NCBI RefSeq assembly: GCF_049896245.1
Contig: NZ_JAFCTX010000004.1
Location: 62,001-126,000 of the forward strand
Origin: Cypionkella sp049896245
GTDB lineage: Bacteria > Pseudomonadota > Alphaproteobacteria > Rhodobacterales > Rhodobacteraceae
DNA: 64,000 nucleotides
Reading direction: 5' to 3'
A model generated the notes under the pieces. The model saw only the letters and a list, made by a program, of their open reading frames with translations, searched no databases and was not told the origin of the DNA. This document shows positions 24,854 to 33,362 of the stretch, one piece after another. The stretch's first letter is position 1. Each line of letters starts with the position of its first letter. A program made the translations under genes and the position numbers.

Positions 24854-25867
24854 ATGGCGCTGATGCGTGCGGCGGTGATGAACGGCTTTGGTCAGACCTT
24901 GCGGCTGGTCGAGGTGCCGGTGCCCGTGCCCGGACCGGGGGAGATCCTGATCAGGCTGGAGGCGAGCGGGGTTTGCCATTCCGATGTGCATATCTGGAAG
25001 GGCGACACTCAACCAGCCACAGCCCCCGATACGTTTATCTTGGGCCATGAGGGCGTCGGCGAGGTCGCAGCCATCGGCGCGGGGATTGAGGGCTGGGCTT
25101 TGGGCGAACGTGCCGGGGCGGCTTGGCTGCATGACACCTGTGGCGTCTGCGATCTGTGCTTGGCGGGTGAGGAAAGCTTCTGCGCCGCCCAGCGCGCGCA
25201 TGGCTTCAACGTGCCGGGAACGTTTGCCGAATATGTCGTGGCGAAAGCGGCTTTTGCGGTGAAGGTTCCGGCGGGGGATGGGTTTGCTTTAGCGCCGCTG
25301 ATGTGCGCAGGCTTGACGGCTTACGGCGCGATTGAGCGGGCAAAGCTGGCGCATGGCGAGACTTGCGCGATCTTCGGCTGCGGCGGTCTGGGGCTGTTCG
25401 CGGTGCAACTGGCGGCACGGCAGGGCGCGACGGTGGTGGCCGTTGATACCGACCCCGCCAAGCTGGAGATGGCGCGGCGTTTGGGGGCACATGCCACGGA
25501 ACTTGCCACCGCCACCCTGCCCGAGACTTGGCCGCGCGCCCTGCGCGCCCATGCCACGATCAACTTCGCCCCCACAACCCGCACTTGGCCTGCGATGCAA
25601 GCCGCCACCCGGCCGTTGGGGCGGATCATTGCCGCCGCCATGGTGGCCGAGCCCGTGCCGCTGAGCCAGGAATGGCTGACATGGACTGGCATCACCCTGA
25701 CCGGCACCAGCGTTGGCACCCGCAAGCAGATGGCGGCGCTGATGCGGCTGCATGAGGCCAGCCCGCTGGAAAGCCCGGTTGAAGTGATCCGACTGCAAGA
25801 TGCCTCGGAGGCGCTGCGGGCGCTGGATGAAGGCCTCGCCAAGATGCGGTATAGCATCGCCTTTTAG
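24854..25867 (+). CDS. Zinc-dependent alcohol dehydrogenase (MDR family)
   Basis: This 337-residue enzyme is an NAD(P)-dependent medium-chain dehydrogenase. It has the catalytic zinc region GVCHSDVHIW and GHEGVGEV, the structural-zinc cysteines in TCGVCDLCLAGEESFC, the third catalytic-zinc Cys in LMCAGLTAYGA, and the Rossmann motif GCGGLGLFAVQLA with acidic VAVDTD, which favours NAD. Its ATG follows the choX stop without a gap, so the two are co-translated and presumably under BetI control. A role in choline or alcohol oxidation is a guess from position; the substrate is unknown. Confidence 0.88.
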   Translation: MALMRAAVMNGFGQTLRLVEVPVPVPGPGEILIRLEASGVCHSDVHIWKGDTQPATAPDTFILGHEGVGEVAAIGAGIEGWALGERAGAAWLHDTCGVCDLCLAGEESFCAAQRAHGFNVPGTFAEYVVAKAAFAVKVPAGDGFALAPLMCAGLTAYGAIERAKLAHGETCAIFGCGGLGLFAVQLAARQGATVVAVDTDPAKLEMARRLGAHATELATATLPETWPRALRAHATINFAPTTRTWPAMQAATRPLGRIIAAAMVAEPVPLSQEWLTWTGITLTGTSVGTRKQMAALMRLHEASPLESPVEVIRLQDASEALRALDEGLAKMRYSIAF

Positions 25868-25936
25868 GCTAACCCTTGGAAGGCGTCGCGTTTCGCGGCT
25901 ATGCTGTCCCGCAACGGCACACATGAAAGCAAGAGC

Positions 25937-26692
25937 ATGCGCATCGACCTGAACTCTGATCTTGGTGAGGGCTATGGCCCTTGGGCGATGGGCGACGATG
26001 CCGCGATGCTGGGGCTGGTGAGCAGCGCCAATATCGCCTGCGGTGGCCATGCGAGTGATCCCGAGACGATGTATCAGACTTTGCGCCTGGCGGCACAGAA
26101 TGGGGTGATCGTCGGGGCGCATCCGGGCTATAATGACCCGCTCGGCTTCGGCCGACGGATTATCCCAATGGCTCCGGCAGAGGTGGGGCGGATGGTGGCG
26201 GCGCAGATCGGCAGCTTGCAAGGGGTGGCGGCGCTGGCAGGAACTTCGGTGCGTTATGTGAAACCGCATGGCGCGCTAGCCAATCTCGCCGCGGATGATC
26301 GCGCGGTGTCAGATGCGATTGCATCGGCGGTAAGGGCGATTTCGCCCGATCTCGCGCTGCTGGCGATTTCGGGCACCGAGTTGGAACATGCCGCCCGCGC
26401 CGCAGGCATCCCGGTGTTTTCCGAGATTTTCGCCGACCGTGGCTATCTGCCGAACGGTCGCCTTGTGCCGCGCGGTCAACCCGGTGCGATGATCCATAAC
26501 CCGGAAGCTGCGGTCGCCCGCCTGCGCTCGTTTCTTGAGTCCGGCCTGATGCCCGTGGTCGACGGCGATCCGATCCCGCTCGCCGCACAGTCGATCTGTG
26601 TGCATGGCGACAGCCCCGGCGCGGTTGAGATGGCCCGCCAGATCCGCAGCCGTCTGGGTGCTTCGGGCGTCACCATTGCCGCTTTCCTGTAA
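25937..26692 (+). CDS. pxpA: 5-oxoprolinase subunit A (LamB/YcsF family)
   Basis: PxpA, with PxpB and PxpC, forms the ATP-dependent prokaryotic 5-oxoprolinase that converts pyroglutamate to glutamate. The 251-residue product has the hallmark start MRIDLNSDLGEGYGPW, then SSANIACGGHASDP, VGAHPGYNDPLGFGRR and YVKPHGALAN. The ATG at 25937 starts exactly at the family N-terminus. pxpB follows after 3 bp. Confidence 0.96.
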   Translation: MRIDLNSDLGEGYGPWAMGDDAAMLGLVSSANIACGGHASDPETMYQTLRLAAQNGVIVGAHPGYNDPLGFGRRIIPMAPAEVGRMVAAQIGSLQGVAALAGTSVRYVKPHGALANLAADDRAVSDAIASAVRAISPDLALLAISGTELEHAARAAGIPVFSEIFADRGYLPNGRLVPRGQPGAMIHNPEAAVARLRSFLESGLMPVVDGDPIPLAAQSICVHGDSPGAVEMARQIRSRLGASGVTIAAFL

Positions 26693-26695
26693 GCC

Positions 26696-27376
26696 ATGAC
26701 GCCGGCCCCAAGCGCCCCGATCTTCCGCCCCATTGCAGAACGCGCGGTGCTGGTGGAGTTTGGTATGGCGCTGGACCACGCCGCCCATGAGGCCGTTTTG
26801 CGGCTGGATCAGGCGCTGGCCGCGCAGCCTTTCATAGGCTTCCGCGAAGCGATCCCCGCCTTCGTAAATCTTCTGGTCGAGTTTGACCCTGCGACCACCG
26901 ATCACCCCGCTGTCACGGCCCATCTGCGCAGCCTGCTTAACGCCGAAACCACAGCCCGCGCGCGGCCTACCCAACGCGAGGTGCTGGTCTGCTACGAAGA
27001 CTCGCCTGACCTTAACGCCGTCGCCGCGCAAACCGGCCTTACGCCAGAGGCGGTGATCAACGCCCATCTCTCCGGCGATTACGCTGTGTTCATGTATGGC
27101 TTTGCGCCCGGCTATGCCTATCTTGGTGGCGTACCAGAAGCGATCCGGCTGGACCGCAAACCCGCCCCGGTGCGCGATATCCCGGCGGGATCGGTGATCA
27201 TCGCGGGCGCGCAATGCCTGATCACCACGCTGCTGATGCCGACCGGATGGTGGATCATTGGCAGATCGCCCACCCCGATCCTGACCCATGACCCCGCCCG
27301 CCCCTTCCTGTTCGATGTCGACGACAAAGTGCGCTTCCACCGCATCAGCCGGGCGGAATACGAGGCGGCACAATGA
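26696..27376 (+). CDS. pxpB: 5-oxoprolinase subunit B (KipI family)
   Basis: This is the 226-residue PxpB/KipI component of 5-oxoprolinase. Family motifs are ALLVEFG-like AVLVEFGMALD at the start, REAIPAFVNLLVEFDP, and in the cyclophilin-like domain FMYGFAPGYAYLGGVP, RDIPAGSVIIAGAQC and PTGWWIIGRSP. It overlaps pxpC by ATGA, supporting co-translation as a complex. Confidence 0.95.
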   Translation: MTPAPSAPIFRPIAERAVLVEFGMALDHAAHEAVLRLDQALAAQPFIGFREAIPAFVNLLVEFDPATTDHPAVTAHLRSLLNAETTARARPTQREVLVCYEDSPDLNAVAAQTGLTPEAVINAHLSGDYAVFMYGFAPGYAYLGGVPEAIRLDRKPAPVRDIPAGSVIIAGAQCLITTLLMPTGWWIIGRSPTPILTHDPARPFLFDVDDKVRFHRISRAEYEAAQ

Positions 27377-28317
27377 CCGAAGCCAGCCTAAGCGTCACCT
27401 TTGCAGGCCCGCATGTCAGCATCCAAGATCAAGGCCGCCGCGGACTGATGCGCTACGGCGTCCCGGCTTCCGGCCCGATGGACCGCCGAAGCTTCGCCAT
27501 CGCCAACGCCGCGCTCGGCAATCCTGTGGGTCATCCGGGCATTGAAATATCGCTCGGCGGACTATCCCTGCACTGCGAAAGTGGAACCGTCACCTTCGCC
27601 CTCGCAGGCGGTGGTTTCATTGCTGAAACTGCGGGACGCAAGCTGGGTGCGTGGAATATCTTCACGCTGCAAGCTGACGAAACCCTCATCATCCGCCCCG
27701 GTCCCTGGGGGAGTTGGACCTACCTTGCCATAGCAGGCGCACTGCAAGCCGAAAGCTGGCTCGGCAGCCGCGCCACACATGGATCTTCCGGCTTCGGCGG
27801 TGGCAAACTGACACCCGGGCACGTGCTGACGATCCAGGATGCGCAAACGCGCCCTGATCTTGAAGGCCCAATCCCATGCCCGATCTGGGCCCGCCCGCGC
27901 CATCTCCTGCGCTGCACGCTAGGCCCGCAGGATCGGTTCTTCAGCGGCGAAACGCTGGCCACCTTCACCACAGCGCGGTTCGAGATGACCGACGCTTTTG
28001 ATCGGATGGGCCTGCGCCTGCGCGGTCCTTCCGTCGCCCCCAAAAAAGCGTTGTCGATCCCGTCCGAGCCGATCCTACGCGGCTCGGTGCAGGTTTCGGG
28101 CGATGGCACGGCCACCGTGCTGCTGTCGGATCACCAGACCACAGGCGGCTATCCGAAGATCGCCACGGTTCTGGCGGATGATCTGGACAGCTTCGTGCAA
28201 TGTCGTCCGCGCGACGCGGTGATGTTTCAAGCCATCACGCCTGCCGAAGCCATCGCGATCACGCGGCAAAACGCGCTCCGCTTTGCCGGGTTTCAAGATC
28301 GGCTGCGCGGCGTTTAA
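27373..28317 (+). CDS. pxpC: 5-oxoprolinase subunit C (KipA family)
   Basis: The 314-residue PxpC/KipA component carries the carboxyltransferase-like fold. Motifs include VSIQDQGRRGLMRYGVP, SGPMDRRSFAIANAALGN, GPWGSWTYLAIAG, DRMGLRLRGP and the late LSDHQTTGGYPKIATV, characteristic of this family. Its stop codon overlaps that of the convergent gnd gene by 4 bp, so there is no room for a separate terminator between them. Confidence 0.95.
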   Translation: MTEASLSVTFAGPHVSIQDQGRRGLMRYGVPASGPMDRRSFAIANAALGNPVGHPGIEISLGGLSLHCESGTVTFALAGGGFIAETAGRKLGAWNIFTLQADETLIIRPGPWGSWTYLAIAGALQAESWLGSRATHGSSGFGGGKLTPGHVLTIQDAQTRPDLEGPIPCPIWARPRHLLRCTLGPQDRFFSGETLATFTTARFEMTDAFDRMGLRLRGPSVAPKKALSIPSEPILRGSVQVSGDGTATVLLSDHQTTGGYPKIATVLADDLDSFVQCRPRDAVMFQAITPAEAIAITRQNALRFAGFQDRLRGV

Positions 28318-29723
28318 ATGCCGTGACCGCTCCAGGGTCCATGCTTGTCGGCGATGCCATCGACCCGCTCAAACCCGTGCGCGCCAAAGAAATCGCGCTG
28401 GGCCTGGATCATGTTGGCGGTGGAACGCCCGGTGCGCATCATGTCAAACCACGCAAGGCCCGAGGCCAAAGCGGGCAGCGGCAGACCGCTCAGCGCGCCC
28501 GCCGCAATCACCTGGCGAAGAGCGCTGTGCGTTGCCTTCAAATGGTCGGCAAAGAACGGTGCCAGCATCAGGTTGCGCCCTGCATCCTCGGTCAACGCCG
28601 TCGCCATATCGTTCAGCATGGAAGATCGGATGATACAGCCCTCACGCCACACCCGCGCGATTTCCGGCAACGGCATCGGCCAATCAAACGCCTTGGACGC
28701 CGCCGAGATCAAAGCAAAACCTTGGGCGTAGCACAGGATTTTACCCGCGATCATCGCCTGTTCCAGCTGCGCCAGTGTCACGCCCGCGCCCGCTTGCGGG
28801 GCAGCCCCGAATACGGCTTCGCCCGCCAGACGTTCCTCCAACCGCGACGACAGATTGCGCGCCATCACCGCCGCCTCAATCGCGGGAATGGTGGCGGCGA
28901 GGTGCTGCGCCTCGATCACCGTCCAGCGTCCGGTGCCTTTTTGGCCAGCGCGGTCCAGGATCATATCCAGCATCGGCTTGCCGGAATGAGTATCGGTGGC
29001 GGCGGCGACTTCGCCTGAAATCTCAATCAGATAGGATTGCAGCGGGCCTTCATTCCAGGTCTTGAACGTCTTGGAAATCGCGGCGGCGTCCATGCCCAAG
29101 CCGTCGCGCATCACACCGTAAACTTCGGCGATCATCTGCATGTCGGCGTATTCGATGCCGTTGTGCACCGCTTTGACGAAATGGCCTGCCCCGGCTGGCC
29201 CCATGTAATCGGCGCAGGGTTCGCCCTTATACTTCGCAGCAATCGCGTTCAGAATCGGCGCAACCCGATCCCAATCGCTGCGCAACCCGCCGCCCATGAT
29301 CGCAGGACCGTGCCGCGCGCCTTCTGCCCCGCCTGACACGCCAATGCCAAGGAAATGCGGGCCGCTTTTTGCAGCCGCGGCAGAGCGCCGATCAGTGTCG
29401 TGGAACAAAGCGTTGCCTGCGTCGATGATCAGATCATCGCGGTCTAGAAGCGGTGTCAGATCGGCGATCATTTCATCCACCGGGTCGCCCGCAGGTACCA
29501 TCAGGATAATGGCGCGTGGCTTGGCAATCGCCGCAACCAGATCGGCCAAGGTATCTGTCGGAGTGATCTTATCGGCCAAAGTACCAGCCTCGGCCTTAAA
29601 GCCATGCGTCACCGACGTGGTGCGGTTCCACACGGCAATGGGAAAGCCCTTTTCAGCGATGTTTAGGGCCAGCATTGCCCCCATTGTGCCAAGGCCAATC
29701 AGGCCGATTTGGGATTGGGTCAT
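28314..29723 (-). CDS. gnd: 6-phosphogluconate dehydrogenase (decarboxylating)
   Basis: Gnd oxidatively decarboxylates 6-phosphogluconate to ribulose 5-phosphate, giving NADPH. The 469-residue length is that of the long (E. coli-type) form. Visible are the dinucleotide fold IGLIGLGTMGAMLALNIA, the substrate/catalytic region GAGHFVKAVHNGIEYADMQM and the C-terminal block QKGTGRWTVIEAQHLA. The ATG overlaps the stop of the upstream SMP-30 lactonase gene (ATGA), so lactonase and dehydrogenase are made together, a logical pair for sugar-acid oxidation. Confidence 0.95.
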   Translation of the reverse strand: MTQSQIGLIGLGTMGAMLALNIAEKGFPIAVWNRTTSVTHGFKAEAGTLADKITPTDTLADLVAAIAKPRAIILMVPAGDPVDEMIADLTPLLDRDDLIIDAGNALFHDTDRRSAAAAKSGPHFLGIGVSGGAEGARHGPAIMGGGLRSDWDRVAPILNAIAAKYKGEPCADYMGPAGAGHFVKAVHNGIEYADMQMIAEVYGVMRDGLGMDAAAISKTFKTWNEGPLQSYLIEISGEVAAATDTHSGKPMLDMILDRAGQKGTGRWTVIEAQHLAATIPAIEAAVMARNLSSRLEERLAGEAVFGAAPQAGAGVTLAQLEQAMIAGKILCYAQGFALISAASKAFDWPMPLPEIARVWREGCIIRSSMLNDMATALTEDAGRNLMLAPFFADHLKATHSALRQVIAAGALSGLPLPALASGLAWFDMMRTGRSTANMIQAQRDFFGAHGFERVDGIADKHGPWSGHGI

Positions 29724-30613
29724 GGTGTCTGTGCTCCGACGCGGTTCAAGGTGATAGCGTATAGGCTTGTGGTGGCGGTGATGAAAAGCTGATGCTTGGC
29801 CCGCCCCCCAAAGCAGAGGTTTGAGACGGTCTCGGGAACAAGGATCTTTCCCATCAAATGGCCATCAGCCGCGATGCAATGCACGCCATCGCCAGCCGAG
29901 GACCACAGATTGCCATCCGTGTCGCAGCGGATGCCATCGGAACAACCGGGGGTGATGGTGTGAAATACCGCACCGCCCTTTGGCCGCCCCGAGGCCATGG
30001 AAAAACTGCGGATATGTTGCGGGTCGGAGTGAAACATGCGCCTGGTGTCCGCGACATAAAGCGTCGCCTCATCCGGGCTAAAGGCCAGACCGTTGGGGCA
30101 GTTGAAATCGGTCAATACCGCTTCAATGCTGCCATCAAGGTCTACGCGGTAGACGTTGCAGGGCAGTTCTTGCTTGGCGGCAAAGCCCTCATAATTTGAC
30201 ATGATCCCGTAGTGCGGATCGGTGAACCAGATCGAGCCATCGGATTTCACCACCACGTCATTCGGCGAATTCAGAGGCTTGCCCTGATAGCTGTCGGCAA
30301 TCACGGTGATGCGGCCATCCAGCTCGGTCCGCGTCACCCGGCGCAGGCCATGTTCGCAAGACACCAGCCGCCCCTGACGATCGCGGCTATGGCCGTTGGC
30401 ATAATGCGACGGCGCGCGGAAAGTCGAAACCCCGACACCCGGCGTATAGCGCAAAATCTTATTGTCCGGGATGTCGGAAAACAGCAGACATCCCGCATCA
30501 CCAAACCAAACCGGGCCTTCGACCCAATCAAACCCCGTCGCCAGCTGTTTCAAGGGCGCGTTGCCCATCACAAAGCGGCCAAACGCTGGGTCGTAGGCTT
30601 CAAAACATGACAT
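29720..30613 (-). CDS. SMP-30/gluconolactonase family protein
   Basis: The 297-residue beta-propeller resembles gluconolactonases that hydrolyse sugar lactones to aldonic acids. Family motifs are WVEGPVWFGDAGCLLFSDIPDNKILRY split over residues 30-55, YANGHSRDRQGRLVSCEHG, LNSPNDVVVKSDGSIWFTDP and CPNGLAFSPDEATLYVADT, which contain the metal-binding Glu, Asn and Asp positions. The start at 30613 has a GGGGGAG ribosome site; the longer frame to 30649 is less likely. Co-translated with gnd; the physiological lactone is not determined. Confidence 0.9.
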   Translation of the reverse strand: MSCFEAYDPAFGRFVMGNAPLKQLATGFDWVEGPVWFGDAGCLLFSDIPDNKILRYTPGVGVSTFRAPSHYANGHSRDRQGRLVSCEHGLRRVTRTELDGRITVIADSYQGKPLNSPNDVVVKSDGSIWFTDPHYGIMSNYEGFAAKQELPCNVYRVDLDGSIEAVLTDFNCPNGLAFSPDEATLYVADTRRMFHSDPQHIRSFSMASGRPKGGAVFHTITPGCSDGIRCDTDGNLWSSAGDGVHCIAADGHLMGKILVPETVSNLCFGGRAKHQLFITATTSLYAITLNRVGAQTP

Positions 30614-30732
30614 GGTGCTGACTCCCCCGCGCAATGTGAGCGATAACATAGGACAAGGTCAAACCGAAAGGCATCCCGTAGCATACGGCCCAAACAGGCG
30701 CCCGTTGCGAATAGCTGTGAAAAGGGGCACCC

Positions 30733-30758
30733 TGTAACAGGCCCGGCTTGTAACAGGC
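30733..30758. repeat. Direct repeat TGTAACAGGC x2 upstream of the stomatin gene
   Basis: TGTAACAGGC occurs at 30733-30742 and again at 30749-30758, start-to-start 16 bp, in the 182-bp divergent gap between the SMP-30 and stomatin-like genes. The spacing would suit a tandem transcription-factor site, or the copy may be a slippage duplication. Confidence 0.45.
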
Positions 30759-30795
30759 ACGTCGGCCCCCATTTGATTTAATATAGGAGCTTTTC

Positions 30796-31677
30796 ATGGA
30801 CCCGAACCAATTCATCGGCAGCGGCGCTGTGTTTGCCGCTATTGCCATTTTCATCATCGTCGCTTTGCTCAAAGCCGTACGGATCGTGCCGCAAAGCGAT
30901 AAGTATGTGGTCGAACGCCTGGGCCGCCTGCGCTCGGTTCTGGGGCCAGGCATCAATTTTACCGTGCCGTTTCTCGACCGCGTCGCGCATAAGGTGTCGA
31001 TCTTGGAACGTCAGTTGCCTACCGCGCATCAGGATGCCATCACCACCGATAACGTGCTGGTCAAGGTGGAAACCTCGGTGTTCTACCGGGTGATCTCGCC
31101 AGAAAAAACCGTCTACCGCATCAAGGATGTGGATTCAGCGATTGCCACCACCGTGGCCGGGATTGTGCGCTCGGAAATCGGCAAGATGGAGCTGGATCAG
31201 GTGCAATCTAACCGCAACGAGCTGACCGCGAACATCCGCGAACATGTCCGCGCGATGGTGGAAGATTGGGGCATCGAAGTGACCCGCGCCGAGATTCTGG
31301 ATGTGTCGCTGGATGAAGCCACCCGCCACGCCATGATGCAGCAGCTGAACGCCGAGCGCGCACGTCGGGCGCAAGTGACCGAGGCTGAGGGCAAAAAGCG
31401 CGCGGTGGAGCTGAACGCCGATGCAGAACTTTACGCAGCCGAGCAGGGCGCAAAGGCCCGCCGCGTTTTGGCCGATGCCGAAGCCTATGCAACCGAAGTG
31501 ATCGCAGGCGCGATCAAGGAAAACGGCATCGAGGCCGCACAATATCAGGTGGCGTTGAAGCAGGTTGAGGCGCTGACAACAGTGGGCCAAGGCGCGGGCA
31601 AGCAGATGATCATCGTGCCAGCGCAGGCTTTGGATGCCTTCGGCGATGCCTTTAAGATGTTGAAAGGGCGTATCTAA
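30796..31677 (+). CDS. SPFH/Band-7 membrane protein (stomatin/paraslipin-like, QmcA type)
   Basis: The 293-residue protein has one N-terminal membrane helix (GAVFAAIAIFIIVALLKAV) and an SPFH domain (RIVPQSDKYVVERLGRLRSV, PGINFTVPFLDRVAHKVS), followed by an alanine/glutamate-rich coiled coil (residues ~185-240). Such proteins oligomerise on the membrane face and scaffold proteases or organise membrane domains. The NfeD-family gene starts immediately after its stop, the standard partner arrangement. Confidence 0.92.
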   Translation: MDPNQFIGSGAVFAAIAIFIIVALLKAVRIVPQSDKYVVERLGRLRSVLGPGINFTVPFLDRVAHKVSILERQLPTAHQDAITTDNVLVKVETSVFYRVISPEKTVYRIKDVDSAIATTVAGIVRSEIGKMELDQVQSNRNELTANIREHVRAMVEDWGIEVTRAEILDVSLDEATRHAMMQQLNAERARRAQVTEAEGKKRAVELNADAELYAAEQGAKARRVLADAEAYATEVIAGAIKENGIEAAQYQVALKQVEALTTVGQGAGKQMIIVPAQALDAFGDAFKMLKGRI

Positions 31678-31944
31678 ATGTGGTCAATCTGGTGGGTTTG
31701 GATCGCTGGCGGCTTTGCCTTGGGCGTGGCCGAGGTGCTGCTGCCCGGCTTTATCTTCCTTGGCTTTGCCGCAGGCGCGGTGCTGACCGGGGTGCTGTTG
31801 GGCGTCGGTCTGTCGGTCAGCCTGCCGCTGACGCTCTTGATCTTCGCCCTGCTCTCGCTGGCGTCATGGATCGCCCTGCGCGCCACGCTTGGGGTAAAAA
31901 CCGGGCAGGTCAAGCTGTGGGACAAAGACATCAATGACAACTAA
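31678..31944 (+). CDS. NfeD-family membrane protein (short form)
   Basis: This 88-residue protein is nearly all membrane helix (IAGGFALGVAEVLLPGFIFLGFA, then TLLIFALLSLASWIAL), with the NfeD hallmark GFIFLGFAAGAVLTG. It lacks the long C-terminal OB domain of full NfeD. The ATG abuts the stop codon of the stomatin-like gene, indicating a coupled membrane complex. Confidence 0.88.
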   Translation: MWSIWWVWIAGGFALGVAEVLLPGFIFLGFAAGAVLTGVLLGVGLSVSLPLTLLIFALLSLASWIALRATLGVKTGQVKLWDKDINDN

Positions 31945-31953
31945 GCTGCGCTG

Positions 31954-32364
31954 ATGGATTTTGTCGGCTGCAAGGTGGCGCTGCTGTGTGGCGATGCCTT
32001 GCTGACCTATATGCGCGACGACAAGCCCGGCCTGCCATGGCCTGCAACCTGGGATTTGCCCGGTGGTGGACGCGAGGGCAATGAGACGGCTGAGGCCTGT
32101 CTGCTGCGCGAATTGCATGAGGAGTTTGGGCTTATGCTGCCGCCCGAACGGCTGATCTGGCGCAAGGTTTGGCCCAGTATGATGGATGCCAGCCGGGCTT
32201 CGGTGTTCTTCGCAGGCCGGATCAGCGCGACCGAAATCGCCGCTATCCGCTTTGGCGACGAAGGCCAGTATTGGCAGATGATGCCGGTGGCCGACTACCT
32301 GAACCATCCGCAAGCCATCCCGGAATTGCAGCGCCGCGTCACCGTGGCGCTGCAGCAGCTTTAA
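31954..32364 (+). CDS. NUDIX hydrolase
   Basis: The 136-residue protein has a complete NUDIX box at about residues 38-60 (GGGREGNETAEACLLRELHEEFGL pattern, with the REXXEE core as RELHEE). It probably hydrolyses a nucleoside diphosphate derivative; the substrate is unknown. It starts 9 bp after nfeD and its stop overlaps the last codon of the convergent malic enzyme relic. Confidence 0.85.
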   Translation: MDFVGCKVALLCGDALLTYMRDDKPGLPWPATWDLPGGGREGNETAEACLLRELHEEFGLMLPPERLIWRKVWPSMMDASRASVFFAGRISATEIAAIRFGDEGQYWQMMPVADYLNHPQAIPELQRRVTVALQQL

Positions 32365-33276
32365 CCAACCTTAAAAGTCGCCATCACCGCCATGTTCAGA
32401 ATATCATTCACCGTCGAATTGGTCGAACAGATCTGAATAGGCTTCTTCACCCCGGTCAGGATCGGCCCGATCACTGTCGCCCCGGCCATTTTTTAAATCA
32501 GCTTGACCGAAATCGAGGCCGAAAGCCGCGCCAGAACCACTAGAATATTCGCGGGGCCCGGCCAGCGACAGAATGGACATTGCGCCATCCCTTAGGCGTT
32601 CAGCGCGACATCCACCGTCATCTCGCCCTCATACTCAAAATCCACGCCCAGTTTATCCAGCACTTTGGGGGCTATGTGCATCTTGGTGGCACGTTCCGAC
32701 ACCGGATAGCCGAAGGTCGGAAACCTGACGAACGCGGCCCGAGGCTTAAGCCCCAAATCGCGCACCGCATCGCCAAGGCCTTGCCCAAACCGGCCCGCTG
32801 ATAGGCGACGGCGGCGCGCAACACACGAGAGTCATCGCCCTTGGTAAAGATCATCCGCGCCTTATGGCTATGCGCGTAAGCTTTCATGTTGATGATCGGG
32901 CGACGCGCCGCGCCGGTATCAATTCCGGCCTGCGCCACCGCAGGCAGGATCACATAGATCAGCCGCGGATCAAATGGCGTCTGGATGATGGAATCGCGAC
33001 CAAACGACAGCTTGCGGCCGTAGGCCATCGCCACCTCATCCAGCACATCTTCGCGCGCCAAGGCGGCCAAAGCGCGGGCGCAGGCGATCTTCATCTCATC
33101 ATTGATCGCGCGGGCGTGGGTGTCTAAAGCCCCGCGAAACAGATAGGGCAAACCCGGCGCGTATTGACCTGATTGGCATAATCCGAGCGCCCGGTCGCCA
33201 CGATGGCATCCGCCCGCACCGCATGGGAGATCACCGCCGTGCCGTGCTGATCGTCATGAAACACCGGGATATCCAT
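32361..33276 (-). pseudogene. maeB: Decayed NADP-dependent malic enzyme gene (maeB relic)
   Basis: On the minus strand, pieces of a malic enzyme with a phosphotransacetylase-like C-terminal domain can be read in order but not in one frame. From 33276: MDIPVFHDDQHGTAV, joined directly to RADAIVATGRSDYANQVN (the NAD(P)-binding middle is missing), then after a frameshift near 33160 GLPYLFRGALDTHARAINDE through YQRAGLGKAL, then in another frame TFGYPVSERATKMHIAPK to EMTVDVALNA with stop at 32592-32594, a further stop at 32493-32495, and finally KMAGATVIGPILTGVKKPIQ to the end at 32361. The N-terminal ~130 residues are also absent. A 160-codon frame (32672-33151) is only one fragment. Several deletions, at least two frameshifts and two stops show it is not functional. 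Confidence 0.88.
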
Positions 33277-33362
33277 TCTGACGGTGATCGCGATGCGCAG
33301 CCTGCAGCATAGAGCCTTTCCGTCGCCTCCCCGGTTTTGTAGGGTGACGGGCGATCAGGGGG

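Noticed and set aside
32672..33151. A 160-codon open frame that could be called a small intact malic-enzyme-like gene
   Set aside because: Homologous segments continue on both sides in other frames, and key domains are missing, so it is part of a pseudogene.
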